The notes: generated by a model not told the origin, from the sequence alone. 64,000 nucleotides of DNA from Bacillus changyiensis (GCF_027706145.1 NZ_JAQFWW010000002.1:62001-126000), one strand, 5' to 3'; positions 43,569 through 53,726 are shown, counted from the stretch's first letter. A program made the numbers and translations.

Positions 43569-44063
43569 TCATGACTTGCTTCTGGCTTTTTGTTGACCAG
43601 TAACTCTCGGAATTAAAAAGATGAGAATTGTAATGCCGAGAAGAATCAGTACGCCATAAAGGATTGGCAGAAAAATCGTTTGCTGCCCTTTCGTTGGGGT
43701 ATCTTTTTCTTCCTTCGATGATGCCTTTTCTATTCCTGCAAAACTAAGATTTTTTAACTTTTCAACAGCTGAATTGCTTCCATTTGTGGACAAGGATATT
43801 TCTTTTAGCTTTTCTTTTGAATCGTCTGTTTGTTTAATATCGAATGAAAGATCTTTCAATTCGTCTGGTGCGGAAACATTTTTCTCATCCTCAGGATCTT
43901 CTTGAAAGTAGTTCGTGTTGACTTCAACATCCTGTTTTTGATATTCGTTTGGCTTTACATTGACATCATCTGTTTTCTCCGCCTTTGCGGGTGTAGTGAT
44001 AAGAAAGAAGGAGAGCATGATAACCATGATCCCCTTCTTTCCCCATTTCGCATTATGCCTCAT
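43569..44063 (-). CDS. yueC: Type VII secretion protein YueC (EssA family)
   Basis: Small membrane component of the Firmicutes type VII (Ess/Yuk) secretion system. It has a signal-like N-terminal helix (GIMVIMLSFFLITTPAKA), a charged extracellular middle, a C-terminal helix (FLPILYGVLILLGITILIFLIP) and a basic tail, the EssA layout. The ATG at 44063 lies inside the end of yueB, so translation is coupled; the earlier ATG at 44099 would add 12 residues. 164 residues, somewhat longer than I remember for B. subtilis (about 145). Confidence 0.85.
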   Translation of the reverse strand: MRHNAKWGKKGIMVIMLSFFLITTPAKAEKTDDVNVKPNEYQKQDVEVNTNYFQEDPEDEKNVSAPDELKDLSFDIKQTDDSKEKLKEISLSTNGSNSAVEKLKNLSFAGIEKASSKEEKDTPTKGQQTIFLPILYGVLILLGITILIFLIPRVTGQQKARSKS

Positions 44064-47007
44064 GGTCACTCTCACTTTCTTCAGTTCTTGATTTTGCAAA
44101 ACTTACAACAAAAGGAACAGCCATAACGACAATTGTGATTAATACTAATGCTCCAGTTCCAAGTGCAAACAAACCTCCTGTACCATACTGAATGGACATA
44201 TAAACAGTTGATACTGGATTTTCAAAACTGAAATTAGGCATTGCTAAATCGAGCAGTGGTGCAACATAGAATAATATCATTACAGCTGTTGTAATACCTC
44301 CGGCAATTGATCCTAGCATAAATGTCGAACGAATAACAGCCGAACTTGCGACAAGTAGCATAATCGTAAAGATTGACCACATGATGGCCTGATCATCTGC
44401 AAGCGAATAAATATTCAAGCCGAACAAACTAATCATTAATCCAACAATGATATTCAGGATTCCAAACAGTGCACCTCTGACTAGTAATGGCGCTTTTTGA
44501 TAATAGTGACTGAAATAGCCGATTAACAAGCTTGATATCAGAATAATGACTAGAATGACAACAGGTGGTACGTTTTGTGCTTTAGATTCTGGTACATCTC
44601 CGCTGATTTTCAGAGGATTTGCCAAATAATCATGTACATAATTGTCATTTCCATTAAATCCATTTTTGAGAATACCATACACATCTTTACGAACAAGTTT
44701 TGTCGTATTGACGTTTTTACCCCAATTTGAATTCAATGTATCTGCCTTATTCTGAACATCGTTGACACTATCATGGATATTGTTTGTATACTTGATCACC
44801 CCGGATTGATCATCTGATAATGAATCAAGCATTTCTGATAATTGCAACACTCCCTTACCAACATTGTCCTGTAAACTAAGAACCATTTTACCATCTGTTG
44901 AATCTCCCGACTCAATAATGGTTCCATCTTTGGCTGGCTTATTCAACAGGTCAGAAACACTTTTTGCTTTTTCTGACACTTTTTTAACCTCATCCTTGAC
45001 AGCGTTATGTTTTTCTTCAACTTTTCCACTGTACGTTTGAACGAATGTCTCCATTCCTTTTTTATATTTATCAACATCTTGTTTGGAAGTTAACATATTG
45101 TTGTTAAGTTCTGTCCAATTGCCACTTTCTTCTTCACTGACTTCAAGAACTTTTTTAACTTCACTTTGATGATTAGAAATAAGACTTTTCGAAGGATCCG
45201 GGTTTAAAGAATCGAAAACTGTTGCTTCAAAAAGCGAAAGAAAGTAGTAGTATGAAAGCAAATTGTCAGCATTATTTACTTTAATATCAAATTCAAAAAC
45301 TTTCTTTAATTCTTCTTTTCTTTCTTCAGTGATATCGCTCTTTAATAAGTTCTGTTCTTTCTTTTGGATATAATCTTTCATTTGACTTTTAAATTCTTGT
45401 GATTCTCGTGATCCTTTTTCCAGTTCTTCAATCTGACTGTTTAAATCATCAATTTTTTCACTCAGTTTATCCAGACGAACTTTAACCTTTTCATTGTGTT
45501 CATCCTGTTTCGTGCCAAGTGTTTCTTCCACTTTTTCAAGTCTAGCTGACGCATCTTTCAGTTGTTCTTTTAAATCAACAACCCCGTCAGCTTGCTTTTG
45601 ATCAGAACTAGACTCTTGACTTTCAGCCGGTTCGGAAGATTGGTTGCTCTCTTGCTGATCGCTTTGTTGAGAAGGTGACTGACTTTGATCTTTGTGATCG
45701 TTTTGACCAGTGTTTTCTGGAAGTCCATCTGACAGTGCTTTCAGTTCATTGGAAATCTGTGTTAATTCATCTTGTTGTTCTTTTAGATCAATTTTTGGCT
45801 GGTCTTCATCATCGTCTTCTTCATGTTTTTGCTCATCTTCATGTTTTTGATCTTCTTTATTCTCACTGTTCTCTTTATCATCCTGCTCAGGATCTGAGTC
45901 ATCTGCAGGTTTTTCGGCTATTTTTTCACGCTCATCAATCAATAAAGACTGAATGGTATTTAAGTTTTGTGTTCTAGCATCAGTTTGATAATCCTTAAGC
46001 AGACTGCTTTGCAAACCATTAATTGACTCAAGTTGCTGGCCTGGAAGGGTTGTACGAGCATTCATCAATTTTTCAAAAGCAGTAGATGAATTACTAACTC
46101 CTTGTTGCAGCTGATTGAGGGAACTCGTCAATCCTTCTGTTCCATTATTAAATAGTTTAACACCGGTCTCCTGATTTTGATTAATCGATTCTAGACCTGT
46201 AGTCAGTTGTTTTTCGTTTTGTGTCTGGGCTTCTTTAAGCAATTGGGTCTGCTTCTGTTGGTATGTTTTAAACTGATCGACGTTTTTAACAAACTCGCCC
46301 AGCTCTTCTTTTGAACTTTTAACACTTGAATTTCGATCTTTTGATGTCTCTTTTGTTTGATTGATTGACTCTTTCAGGTTGTTAATCATGTCTTTTTGTG
46401 ATTTAACTTCACCTGCTAAATCGTTCGAGCTTGGTTTATAAAAATTGTACATGGCATTTTGGAATTCTGACTCTTTATTCACAATGCCGTTAAATTTTTT
46501 TCTAATTCCTTTAATTTCATCTTGAACAACATTCCAATACATGGAAGACATTTTCTTACTCATCGTTTTTTGTGCATCTTGCAGTTCACGTTGAACTTTT
46601 TCTTTGTTGACAGCATCAAGCCGATCTTGAACCCTATACTTCAACTCTGCTTTCTGCGGCCGATCATGATCATAGCTTAAAATATTACTGGAAAAATCCG
46701 AAGGAATATAGATGATAGCATCATATTTTCTGTCGGCAAGTCCATTCTCGGCAACGCTTCGATCGACGACAGTCCATTCATAATCAGGTCGTTCAGCCAA
46801 GATTGCTGACACATCCCGACCTAAAAAGTATTCTTTATCGCTTTTTTTATTCCCTGTATCTTCATTTACAATGGCGATTTGTCCGGTAGCGTTCGAAACT
46901 TTTTTTGTCGGATTTTCGCCGATAAAATGAAAAAATAAGACGGGCAGCAATATAATAATGACCATCGCGCTGAGCAATTTCAGCGCGCTTTTTTGTTGTT
47001 CCGTCAT
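44053..47007 (-). CDS. yueB: Type VII secretion protein YueB (EsaA family; SPP1 receptor homologue)
   Basis: Large membrane protein of 984 residues with one N-terminal helix (LKLLSAMVIIILLPVLFFHF), a very long extracellular region and five or six C-terminal helices (from about 815). The EsaA/YhgE-type N-terminal part follows the first helix. The ectodomain is largely coiled coil with a long low-complexity acidic and Gln/Ser-rich stretch near 365-470. In B. subtilis YueB is the receptor for phage SPP1 and a channel part of the Yuk system, with 1076 residues; this one is shorter. Its start overlaps the yukB stop (ATGA). Confidence 0.92.
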   Translation of the reverse strand: MTEQQKSALKLLSAMVIIILLPVLFFHFIGENPTKKVSNATGQIAIVNEDTGNKKSDKEYFLGRDVSAILAERPDYEWTVVDRSVAENGLADRKYDAIIYIPSDFSSNILSYDHDRPQKAELKYRVQDRLDAVNKEKVQRELQDAQKTMSKKMSSMYWNVVQDEIKGIRKKFNGIVNKESEFQNAMYNFYKPSSNDLAGEVKSQKDMINNLKESINQTKETSKDRNSSVKSSKEELGEFVKNVDQFKTYQQKQTQLLKEAQTQNEKQLTTGLESINQNQETGVKLFNNGTEGLTSSLNQLQQGVSNSSTAFEKLMNARTTLPGQQLESINGLQSSLLKDYQTDARTQNLNTIQSLLIDEREKIAEKPADDSDPEQDDKENSENKEDQKHEDEQKHEEDDDEDQPKIDLKEQQDELTQISNELKALSDGLPENTGQNDHKDQSQSPSQQSDQQESNQSSEPAESQESSSDQKQADGVVDLKEQLKDASARLEKVEETLGTKQDEHNEKVKVRLDKLSEKIDDLNSQIEELEKGSRESQEFKSQMKDYIQKKEQNLLKSDITEERKEELKKVFEFDIKVNNADNLLSYYYFLSLFEATVFDSLNPDPSKSLISNHQSEVKKVLEVSEEESGNWTELNNNMLTSKQDVDKYKKGMETFVQTYSGKVEEKHNAVKDEVKKVSEKAKSVSDLLNKPAKDGTIIESGDSTDGKMVLSLQDNVGKGVLQLSEMLDSLSDDQSGVIKYTNNIHDSVNDVQNKADTLNSNWGKNVNTTKLVRKDVYGILKNGFNGNDNYVHDYLANPLKISGDVPESKAQNVPPVVILVIILISSLLIGYFSHYYQKAPLLVRGALFGILNIIVGLMISLFGLNIYSLADDQAIMWSIFTIMLLVASSAVIRSTFMLGSIAGGITTAVMILFYVAPLLDLAMPNFSFENPVSTVYMSIQYGTGGLFALGTGALVLITIVVMAVPFVVSFAKSRTEESESDHEA

Positions 47008-50000
47008 TTCACTTTCTTCCTTTCTACAGAACATAAAGGAATTTGAATCTTCCTTTCTTTTCCGTTTTCAACGATATAGCCAAATCCAGGTAAGATATCT
47101 GGCTCGTTCCGTTCATATGAAAGTTGGATTAAGTTTTGATCCGACTTTTTCATTAACAGGATGGCATGTCTCACTAGCTTAAGTTCACTCGTTAATGAAT
47201 CATAGCCTTTTGTAAACTCGTTGTGGTTTCCGGCAGGGATAAAACAGAAACCGAGATGTGCGTATGATTTCATAAACATAGCCATTTGATCTTGAATATT
47301 TGTGTCAATAGTTTGTTGGAAGCGAGAAATCCCATCAACAACAATGACCAGCGGTGTGAAATGAAGTTCTTCCAGTTCGCCTTGTTTTACGGCCTGTAGA
47401 TACATGGCTTCCCTTGTCCGGAAAGTTTCTTCAGCCTCAGACAGCCACTGCAAAATATCGTCTTTTGTTTCAAGATAGTCGATCAGCTCTTCTGTCGCAT
47501 ACTGAGACAAGCCACGGTCAATCGAATCAAAGACAGCAATATCGATTTCGTGATCAAGCAGATGATTAATCATGATTTTGACAATATTTGTTTTTCCGCG
47601 TTGTGTCTGGCCCATAACGAGACAGTGTTTCATTTTCTCAAGGTTAAAGTAAACAGGTTCGACAGACTCTTCATCAAGTCCGAGTGGAATTAGACCTCTC
47701 TCAGACTGAAGCGGATAATCTCTCATAAACTGTGTCACTGAAAGCTCTAGCGGTAGCATTGGTACCGGAGCTGGTTTTCTCATACCTTGATAGCGATCGG
47801 CAATGGCCTGAATTTCCGCTTTAATCTTTTCAAATAGTTCAATATCATTTTCTGCCTCTACAGGCATAAACATTTGCGCAAAATATTGTTCCTCTTTATT
47901 AATAATGACTCGTCCAGGAATCGGTTCAAGACTGAACTTCGGCCTTCCCATGATGGAATAGGCTTCTGATTGATCCAGCAAATAATGTACGACTCTTGTT
48001 TTCAAGTTATTTAACAGCGACTGTCTGAGTGCATTCACCCTTGTCGCCGATAGAATCAAGTAAATACCCAATGATTGCCCATCGCGAGAAAGCTGAATGA
48101 ATTCTGTTTCAAGTTCATACATTTCATCTTTAATAATGTCAAAGTTATCCACTGTTATGAAAATAAACGGCAGTTTGTCTTCATTAAGCGCATTGTACAT
48201 TTTAATATGACTAATCTCTTTGGCACGAAATAGATTTTTCCGATGTTCGATTTCTTCTTTTATTCGAATCATAAATTTCTCAATCTTCCTCGTCTGATCC
48301 ATGAGGAAGTAATCTGCCGTATGCGGAAGCCTTGCCAGTGGCAGCAGTGTTCCATTTCCAAAATCAAAGATATAGTTATGAAGTTCTTCTGGTGTGTATT
48401 CAGCCGCAAAGCTAAGGAGGAATGTCGCGATTGTGATCGATTTTCCATAGCCGCTAGAACCAACAATACAGATGTTTCCGTCATCCATCATGTGATAGCT
48501 GATCGGCTCCTGATTTTGTTTTTCAGGTTCATCAATAAAGGCGAAGTTAAAGGTATCTACTTCATTTGCTGGATAAAGCGATTTAGGTATTTTTTCTTCA
48601 AGCGGTGGCAACCATGGGCTTGGTAGTTTATCAATTCCCATTTCCGCTTGAATTTGCTCAATTCGCTCTACAACTGCTGCAATTTCAGGTTCAGCCTCTT
48701 TTTTGACCGCATGATCAGTGTCAACTTCTGATAAAGGAACAAGTCCTGTATCTGTGACGATCGCGACTTCATCCTCTGTTCCGTACGCATCTTCCATATA
48801 AGGTGCTCCGCTCCATGCAGATTGGAATAGCTCATATACTTCATTATTACCGACCTGCAAATAGCCACGGCCAGTTACCGTAATTGTTGCTGCATCACCG
48901 TTTTTAAGAACTTCTTTACTGTCACTTGCGTCCTGTACCTTTAAGGCAACTTTAAATCTGGAGTTACTCCAAATTTGATCATCGATAATACCGCCTGGTT
49001 TTTGGGTGGCTAAAATTAAGTGAACCCCTAGGCTTCGACCGATCCTCGCCGCACTGACAAGCTCACGGATAAATTCTGGTTCTTCACTTTTCAATTCGGC
49101 AAATTCATCCGATATTAAAAAGAGGTGTGGCATTGCAATTTGTGTTTTGTTCTGTTTATACAGCTTTGTATAATCATTAATGTGATTAACACTGTACTGG
49201 TCAAACAGGCGCTGCCGTTTTTTCAGTTCACTTTTGATAGATGCTAGTGCACGTGCACTGAAGTTTTTACTACCTTCAATATTCGTTATCGTCCCGAGAA
49301 GATGCGGAATGTTTCTGAATGGCTGTGCCATTCCGCCCCCCTTATAGTCGATTAATAGGAAAGCGACTTCATGAGGATGGAAGTGCACAGCTAAAGACAA
49401 AATAAACGTCTGTAAAAATTCACTTTTCCCAGATCCTGTTGTACCTGCCAACAATCCATGGGGGCCGTGTGCTTTTTCATGAAGGTTTAAATAAACAAGA
49501 TCGTCTTTGCCTTTGTAACCGATCGGAACGGCCAAAGATTTTGCAGATTCACTTGTCAACCATTTTTGTGCGATTCCAATGTCATCGACTTCTTTTGCAT
49601 TGAACAGTTCAAGAAATGACACTGTTTCAGGAATCGAATTGGTCATCCCCATTTGGTGGTCAAGCGTCCGTAATGTGCGAGAGAATACTTCATTATCTTC
49701 TCTTTTGTGATCATCCAATTGAAAAGGGATCTGGACGGCTTTCTTCCGTTGGATGAGAATGTCGCCTTCCTGTTCAGTAATATAACGAACAAGCGTATGG
49801 ATGTTTTCTGACAAGCTTTCTTTCGTTTCTGCGGCAACAATTGTTGATACACCAAGATGTTTTTGCTTGCCTTCCAAATACTCTAAAATGACGTGTTCTG
49901 CAATCAACTGCTGATTTGTGATAATAAACACAAAGTGCGGTTTGAATAGCATTTTCTCTTTGTTTTCATCTAGATCACGTTCTCTTAAAATCTCATATAT

Positions 50001-51482
50001 GCTTGAGAGAAGCTGGTCTCTCGTCTGTTCGTTGTATATAAAGCCTTTTGCATATGTATGAGGCAGTTGAAAGTGCGGCAGCCACTTCATCCATTCCCAG
50101 TCCTTATATTCCGCTTCATCAAAAATAAACACAAAGCGCAAATCGTGATAACTGTGGAAAAAAGCAAGCTGACCGACAAGTTGATGAATTTCGTTTTTGA
50201 CAACGACCTCTTTTCCGACAACCCCCATCGGACCATCGGCAAGGTTGACAGTGATTGGTGCATTCTTCAGTTCTCTGTAGACTTCCTCCATTTTCTGCGT
50301 CTGTTCCAGCAAATGGTCTGTATCGCGGTTTGCTAGATCTCCACCACTCATATTAATATCGTAGGAGGAATGAACCGTACCTGTTCCAAGGCGAATTTTT
50401 AAAAAGTCTTCACTTTCAATTGATCGTTCCCAAATACGACCACTAATTTCTTTCGTTAAATATTTCATCCTTTCAAAAGGTGGGAAGTGAAAGGTTAGCA
50501 CAAATTTTTGTTTTTCTGCTAATTCATGCAGTTCTTTCTTTTTATTTTCCAAGTAAAGGGTATAGACTCGCTCTCTTTTTTCTTCACGTTGTTTACGTTG
50601 TTTTTTGTCTCGGAAATACTGAACGGTTGATGTGATCATTGTCATCATAAACATAGCCAGTGAGATAATGATAAAGATTCCCCGCGGTTGAATCAGTGAG
50701 ACAATTCCCATCACAATCAGCATCACTAGGGGAGGGAGAATCATCAGCCACAACCCTCTGTTATCTTGATCATTTTCTTGTGACGGAAAGGTGAATGAAA
50801 TTTTCTCATCAGGTAGATCGTAGATCATCCGCGGTGGTCTCCGATATTGTGGATATTTGTTTTTCGTCTCAGAACTCGGTCTGGTTGTTTTCACCAAAGA
50901 TGTCTCAAAATCACTCTTTCCGCTAATTTCCAAAAGATCATTTTCAATGATATGGAAAGTATAAAGCCCGAACAATATTTCATCTCCAATTTGCAATACT
51001 GATGGAGCTGAGACTTTTTCCCCATTGAGATAGATATCGGCATCATTTGGTATGATGTTCCACTGGTTTTCAAGCCGAATGATTGAACATGTGCCTTCAC
51101 CAAAGAATGAATCGATCTTCGTTAAATAGATATCTGCTTTTTGGTCAAAGGTAGAAATGCTGATTTCTTTTCTTTCCCCAAGATAATAGATTGGAGCTTT
51201 CTCAAGTTCTTCAGTTAAAAAGAGAGTGAGTTGTTCCATTTGGTTCTGAACAATAACTTTTTCATCTGTTGTTAAAAGAGAGGCCTGTTCCTCTCCTTGA
51301 ACAACATTGTAAGCATCAGTATCCTTTTGTTTTTCCAAAATCACAGACCCTTTTTCAAACGGAAAATGGCGGATCGTGACCGAATCTTTCAAATGAGGAC
51401 CGATTGTCAGTTTACGGCTTGTGCGGTGACTCAGATTTATTTTTTGATAGTTTTCACGATAAAAAATCCATAACAGACTCAT
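47004..51482 (-). CDS. yukB: Type VII secretion ATPase YukB (EssC family)
   Basis: The motor of the type VII system, 1492 residues. Order: FHA-like domain(s) at the N-terminus (about 1-200), two helices (GLWLMILPPLVMLIVMGIVS and following, about 235-285), then three FtsK/SpoIIIE-type ATPase domains with Walker A motifs GTTGSGKSE (about 680), GSSGYGKS (about 1012) and GQTQRGKTN (about 1293). FLLIDYKGGGM is a Walker B-like region of the first. The ATG at 51482 follows AGGAGGTGGAAAG. It is one intact reading frame, corresponding to the fused yukBA gene. It recruits WXG100 substrates such as YukE. Confidence 0.97.
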   Translation of the reverse strand: MSLLWIFYRENYQKINLSHRTSRKLTIGPHLKDSVTIRHFPFEKGSVILEKQKDTDAYNVVQGEEQASLLTTDEKVIVQNQMEQLTLFLTEELEKAPIYYLGERKEISISTFDQKADIYLTKIDSFFGEGTCSIIRLENQWNIIPNDADIYLNGEKVSAPSVLQIGDEILFGLYTFHIIENDLLEISGKSDFETSLVKTTRPSSETKNKYPQYRRPPRMIYDLPDEKISFTFPSQENDQDNRGLWLMILPPLVMLIVMGIVSLIQPRGIFIIISLAMFMMTMITSTVQYFRDKKQRKQREEKRERVYTLYLENKKKELHELAEKQKFVLTFHFPPFERMKYLTKEISGRIWERSIESEDFLKIRLGTGTVHSSYDINMSGGDLANRDTDHLLEQTQKMEEVYRELKNAPITVNLADGPMGVVGKEVVVKNEIHQLVGQLAFFHSYHDLRFVFIFDEAEYKDWEWMKWLPHFQLPHTYAKGFIYNEQTRDQLLSSIYEILRERDLDENKEKMLFKPHFVFIITNQQLIAEHVILEYLEGKQKHLGVSTIVAAETKESLSENIHTLVRYITEQEGDILIQRKKAVQIPFQLDDHKREDNEVFSRTLRTLDHQMGMTNSIPETVSFLELFNAKEVDDIGIAQKWLTSESAKSLAVPIGYKGKDDLVYLNLHEKAHGPHGLLAGTTGSGKSEFLQTFILSLAVHFHPHEVAFLLIDYKGGGMAQPFRNIPHLLGTITNIEGSKNFSARALASIKSELKKRQRLFDQYSVNHINDYTKLYKQNKTQIAMPHLFLISDEFAELKSEEPEFIRELVSAARIGRSLGVHLILATQKPGGIIDDQIWSNSRFKVALKVQDASDSKEVLKNGDAATITVTGRGYLQVGNNEVYELFQSAWSGAPYMEDAYGTEDEVAIVTDTGLVPLSEVDTDHAVKKEAEPEIAAVVERIEQIQAEMGIDKLPSPWLPPLEEKIPKSLYPANEVDTFNFAFIDEPEKQNQEPISYHMMDDGNICIVGSSGYGKSITIATFLLSFAAEYTPEELHNYIFDFGNGTLLPLARLPHTADYFLMDQTRKIEKFMIRIKEEIEHRKNLFRAKEISHIKMYNALNEDKLPFIFITVDNFDIIKDEMYELETEFIQLSRDGQSLGIYLILSATRVNALRQSLLNNLKTRVVHYLLDQSEAYSIMGRPKFSLEPIPGRVIINKEEQYFAQMFMPVEAENDIELFEKIKAEIQAIADRYQGMRKPAPVPMLPLELSVTQFMRDYPLQSERGLIPLGLDEESVEPVYFNLEKMKHCLVMGQTQRGKTNIVKIMINHLLDHEIDIAVFDSIDRGLSQYATEELIDYLETKDDILQWLSEAEETFRTREAMYLQAVKQGELEELHFTPLVIVVDGISRFQQTIDTNIQDQMAMFMKSYAHLGFCFIPAGNHNEFTKGYDSLTSELKLVRHAILLMKKSDQNLIQLSYERNEPDILPGFGYIVENGKERKIQIPLCSVERKKVK

Positions 51483-51517
51483 CTTTCCACCTCCTGTTAT
51501 CAACAGGTTTTTTCACT

Positions 51518-52843
51518 TTATTTTTCATCTTTTTTCTTTTTGTCTTCCTTCGCTTTTTTCTCTTTCTTTTCTTCCTTTTGTTTTTTCTCTTGATCTAGCT
51601 TTACCTGTTCGTCCTGTTTTCTCGCCTCTAATTGCTGCTTCGCTTTCTCTGCCGCCTCTTCTTTAGATCTTTGCTTCTTTAGTTCGTCTTCCATTTGTTC
51701 CTTTTCTTTTAGCAGCGGTTCAACCTGTTTTTTTCTTTCATCACTTGACAGACTTTCATCAGCTTTTATTTCTTCGGAATATTTATAGTCGGCAAATGCA
51801 ATATAACCAGGGTTCTCTAACAAGTGTGCTGTATCAAGAGCTTCTTTGTTTTCACCCCGACCGATTTGAATCCAATAAGCAAAATACTTTGGATCTGATT
51901 GAAGGGTCAGCGTATTTAATACTTGCTTCTGCCCCTCTCCGTAATCCGTTATTTTGACTGAGTTATCAACAATGACAAATGAATAGGCAAGTTGATATTG
52001 AACAGATTCCGGCATCTCGTCGATATCATATTTTTCAAGTGTGTCGATTACTTTGCTGTATTGTTTATTTAAAAAGTAACGGTTACTTTCGACAAATGCT
52101 GTTTGTTTAGGCTGGATGAAGAATAATGAATAAAAGGAAAATAAAATGGCTGGTATTAAACATATAATAAGGGCTAATCCTATGTATCTTTGAAGCTTCC
52201 ATTTTTTCTTTGGAAGATGGATAAGCGTTTTTTCTTCTGCATCGAGTTCATCCAGTGTTTGTTGAATCACATCTATTATATCTTCATATGTCTTACTCGA
52301 GATGATCGATTTTGCTTTGTCTGAAAGCTTTGTTGTTTCATTGTATTTTAAATAGTCTTCAAACGAAAATTCCCAATCAACAGCAAGCGCAGCTGTCGCT
52401 TTTACTTCTGCAAAAAGTCTTTCTTCATCATGTTCGTATGGCGGAATACTTTCTTTAACTCCATAATGTAAAAATGCAGGCGTTAAGCCCTTATCAAAGA
52501 CAATGTTTTCTGGTGCTATCATTAAATGCAGTCTTTTAACTGAATGCTCCTTAACTGCTTTAACAAGCTGATAAGCAAAGAGCCATTTACTTTTTTTATC
52601 TTTAAATTTCAACTGACGAAATGGTTTGAATTCGGAAGGAGGCTGAATTGAAATTCGAACTTCATCATCGGTCATGACGGTTTCTTTTTTAAAGGAAGGA
52701 TTGACTTCTTTAATGGCATTAGCTTCTAAGCCATTGACAAGATGAATCTTTTCTCTTTGAAAACAAAATGTATAAGTGCCTTCTTCTTTTGTCATGACAG
52801 CTTCTAATTGGTTTTCTAGGTACGTTTTCTTTGTATCTGCCAT
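51518..52843 (-). CDS. yukC: Type VII secretion protein YukC (EssB family)
   Basis: Pseudokinase-type membrane protein of 441 residues, bitopic. The cytoplasmic part (about 1-215) resembles a kinase fold (LHLMIAPENIVFD) without clear catalytic residues. One helix follows (YIGLALIICLIPAILFSFYSLF, about 226-247), then an extracellular helical part and a Lys/Glu-rich coiled-coil tail from about 370. EssB is a dimeric scaffold of the Yuk system. Length is near the 451 of B. subtilis. It starts with ATG behind AAAGGATC. Confidence 0.93.
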   Translation of the reverse strand: MADTKKTYLENQLEAVMTKEEGTYTFCFQREKIHLVNGLEANAIKEVNPSFKKETVMTDDEVRISIQPPSEFKPFRQLKFKDKKSKWLFAYQLVKAVKEHSVKRLHLMIAPENIVFDKGLTPAFLHYGVKESIPPYEHDEERLFAEVKATAALAVDWEFSFEDYLKYNETTKLSDKAKSIISSKTYEDIIDVIQQTLDELDAEEKTLIHLPKKKWKLQRYIGLALIICLIPAILFSFYSLFFIQPKQTAFVESNRYFLNKQYSKVIDTLEKYDIDEMPESVQYQLAYSFVIVDNSVKITDYGEGQKQVLNTLTLQSDPKYFAYWIQIGRGENKEALDTAHLLENPGYIAFADYKYSEEIKADESLSSDERKKQVEPLLKEKEQMEDELKKQRSKEEAAEKAKQQLEARKQDEQVKLDQEKKQKEEKKEKKAKEDKKKKDEK

Positions 52844-52857
52844 TCATCCAGATCCTT

Positions 52858-53097
52858 TCATAGTATTTCTAGGCGATCTCCTGTTGTAATACCGCATTCC
52901 ACCAAACTGTATTCGCCGGAAAAAACGGAATTTTTATTGATCACCCTTACCCAATAACCTTCACGCGGAGGATAAGAGATGTTTTGGGCCTGCCATGCGA
53001 TACCAATTACTTTTTTAACGGAATGATAGTCTGACAGTCTTAAATCAAACACGCCGCCATCATAGTTTTTTAAATCGATGGTAATGTCAACATACAT
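52858..53097 (-). CDS. yukD: Ubiquitin-like protein YukD (EsaB family)
   Basis: A 79-residue beta-grasp (ubiquitin-like) protein of the Yuk system, almost identical in plan to B. subtilis YukD: MYVDITIDLKNYDGGVFDLRL, WQAQNISYPPREGYWVRV, and the end GITTGDRLEIL. GAGGTGATG precedes the ATG at 53097; twelve upstream codons overlap a hairpin and that site. It lacks the diglycine end of ubiquitin, so it is not conjugated. Function within the system is regulatory. Confidence 0.95.
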   Translation of the reverse strand: MYVDITIDLKNYDGGVFDLRLSDYHSVKKVIGIAWQAQNISYPPREGYWVRVINKNSVFSGEYSLVECGITTGDRLEIL

Positions 53098-53116
53098 CAA
53101 TTCATCACCTCTCAAT

Positions 53117-53154
53117 AGAAAAAGCGCCATCATCCTCTTTTGAATCAGGCGCTT
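53117..53154 (-). terminator. Terminator/attenuator between yukE and yukD
   Basis: AAGCGCC pairs with GGCGCTT across a 19-base loop and is followed by TTTCTATT on the minus strand, 16 bases before the yukD start. It should end most yukE transcripts and let a minority read on. Confidence 0.7.
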
Positions 53155-53178
53155 CTCTTTTTCTAGCTAGTCTGTCTA

Positions 53179-53475
53179 TTAACCACGAATTTGGCTAGCG
53201 ATGTCTTTATCAGTGTTTTCAAGAGTAGTAGCAGTCTGTGAAAGCTGTTTAGAAACGTCGCTAAGAAGGTCAGCCATCTTAATAAAAGAAGGTCTTAATT
53301 CTTGATATTGGGCTGCGAACGCACGGCTTGATTCACCTTCCCACATATCTTCAAGCTGTTTAATCATTTGATCAAGTCGTTGCTCAACCTGGCTATGAAC
53401 AGCTTCGCTTTCTTTAGCATATCTGCCAGCCATTGAACGTAGTTCAGCTGGTGTTACGCGAATAATTCCTGACAT
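53179..53475 (-). CDS. yukE: WXG100 secreted protein YukE (EsxA family)
   Basis: The main secreted substrate of the type VII system, a 98-residue helical hairpin that forms dimers. The WxG turn is W45-E-G47 (LEDMWEGESSRAFAAQY). The C-terminal tail LENTDKDIASQIRG carries the residues used for recognition by the ATPase. No signal peptide, as expected. A GGAGG site lies before the ATG. It is the first gene of the cluster and is separated from yukD by an attenuator-like hairpin. Confidence 0.97.
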   Translation of the reverse strand: MSGIIRVTPAELRSMAGRYAKESEAVHSQVEQRLDQMIKQLEDMWEGESSRAFAAQYQELRPSFIKMADLLSDVSKQLSQTATTLENTDKDIASQIRG

Positions 53476-53726
53476 ATTCCTTATACCTCCTGCGCTATTT
53501 GCCCAGAAATATGGGCTAAAATAACTTATTTTTTGGAACGATCTTATTATAAAAACAAGATTGATTCACAGTCAAACAAATATGTTGTTATTTAACAAAA
53601 TGAGTCTAAAGGTTTATTTTCTAACTATTCATGACCCAGTGAAATGCAAAAAAACTAGTAAAAATATATCATTTTTTAGCGTTTGAATAGATTGAGTCAA
53701 AAGAACTGCTTCTATCACATACACAA

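Noticed and set aside
45675-45977. 100-codon plus-strand frame inside yueB
   Set aside because: It is the shadow of the Glu/Gln-rich repeat stretch of YueB, with no ribosome site.
51404-51598. Plus-strand Phe-rich frame opposite the yukC end
   Set aside because: It is the antisense of the Lys-rich tail of YukC, which produces long open Phe/Leu frames by composition alone.
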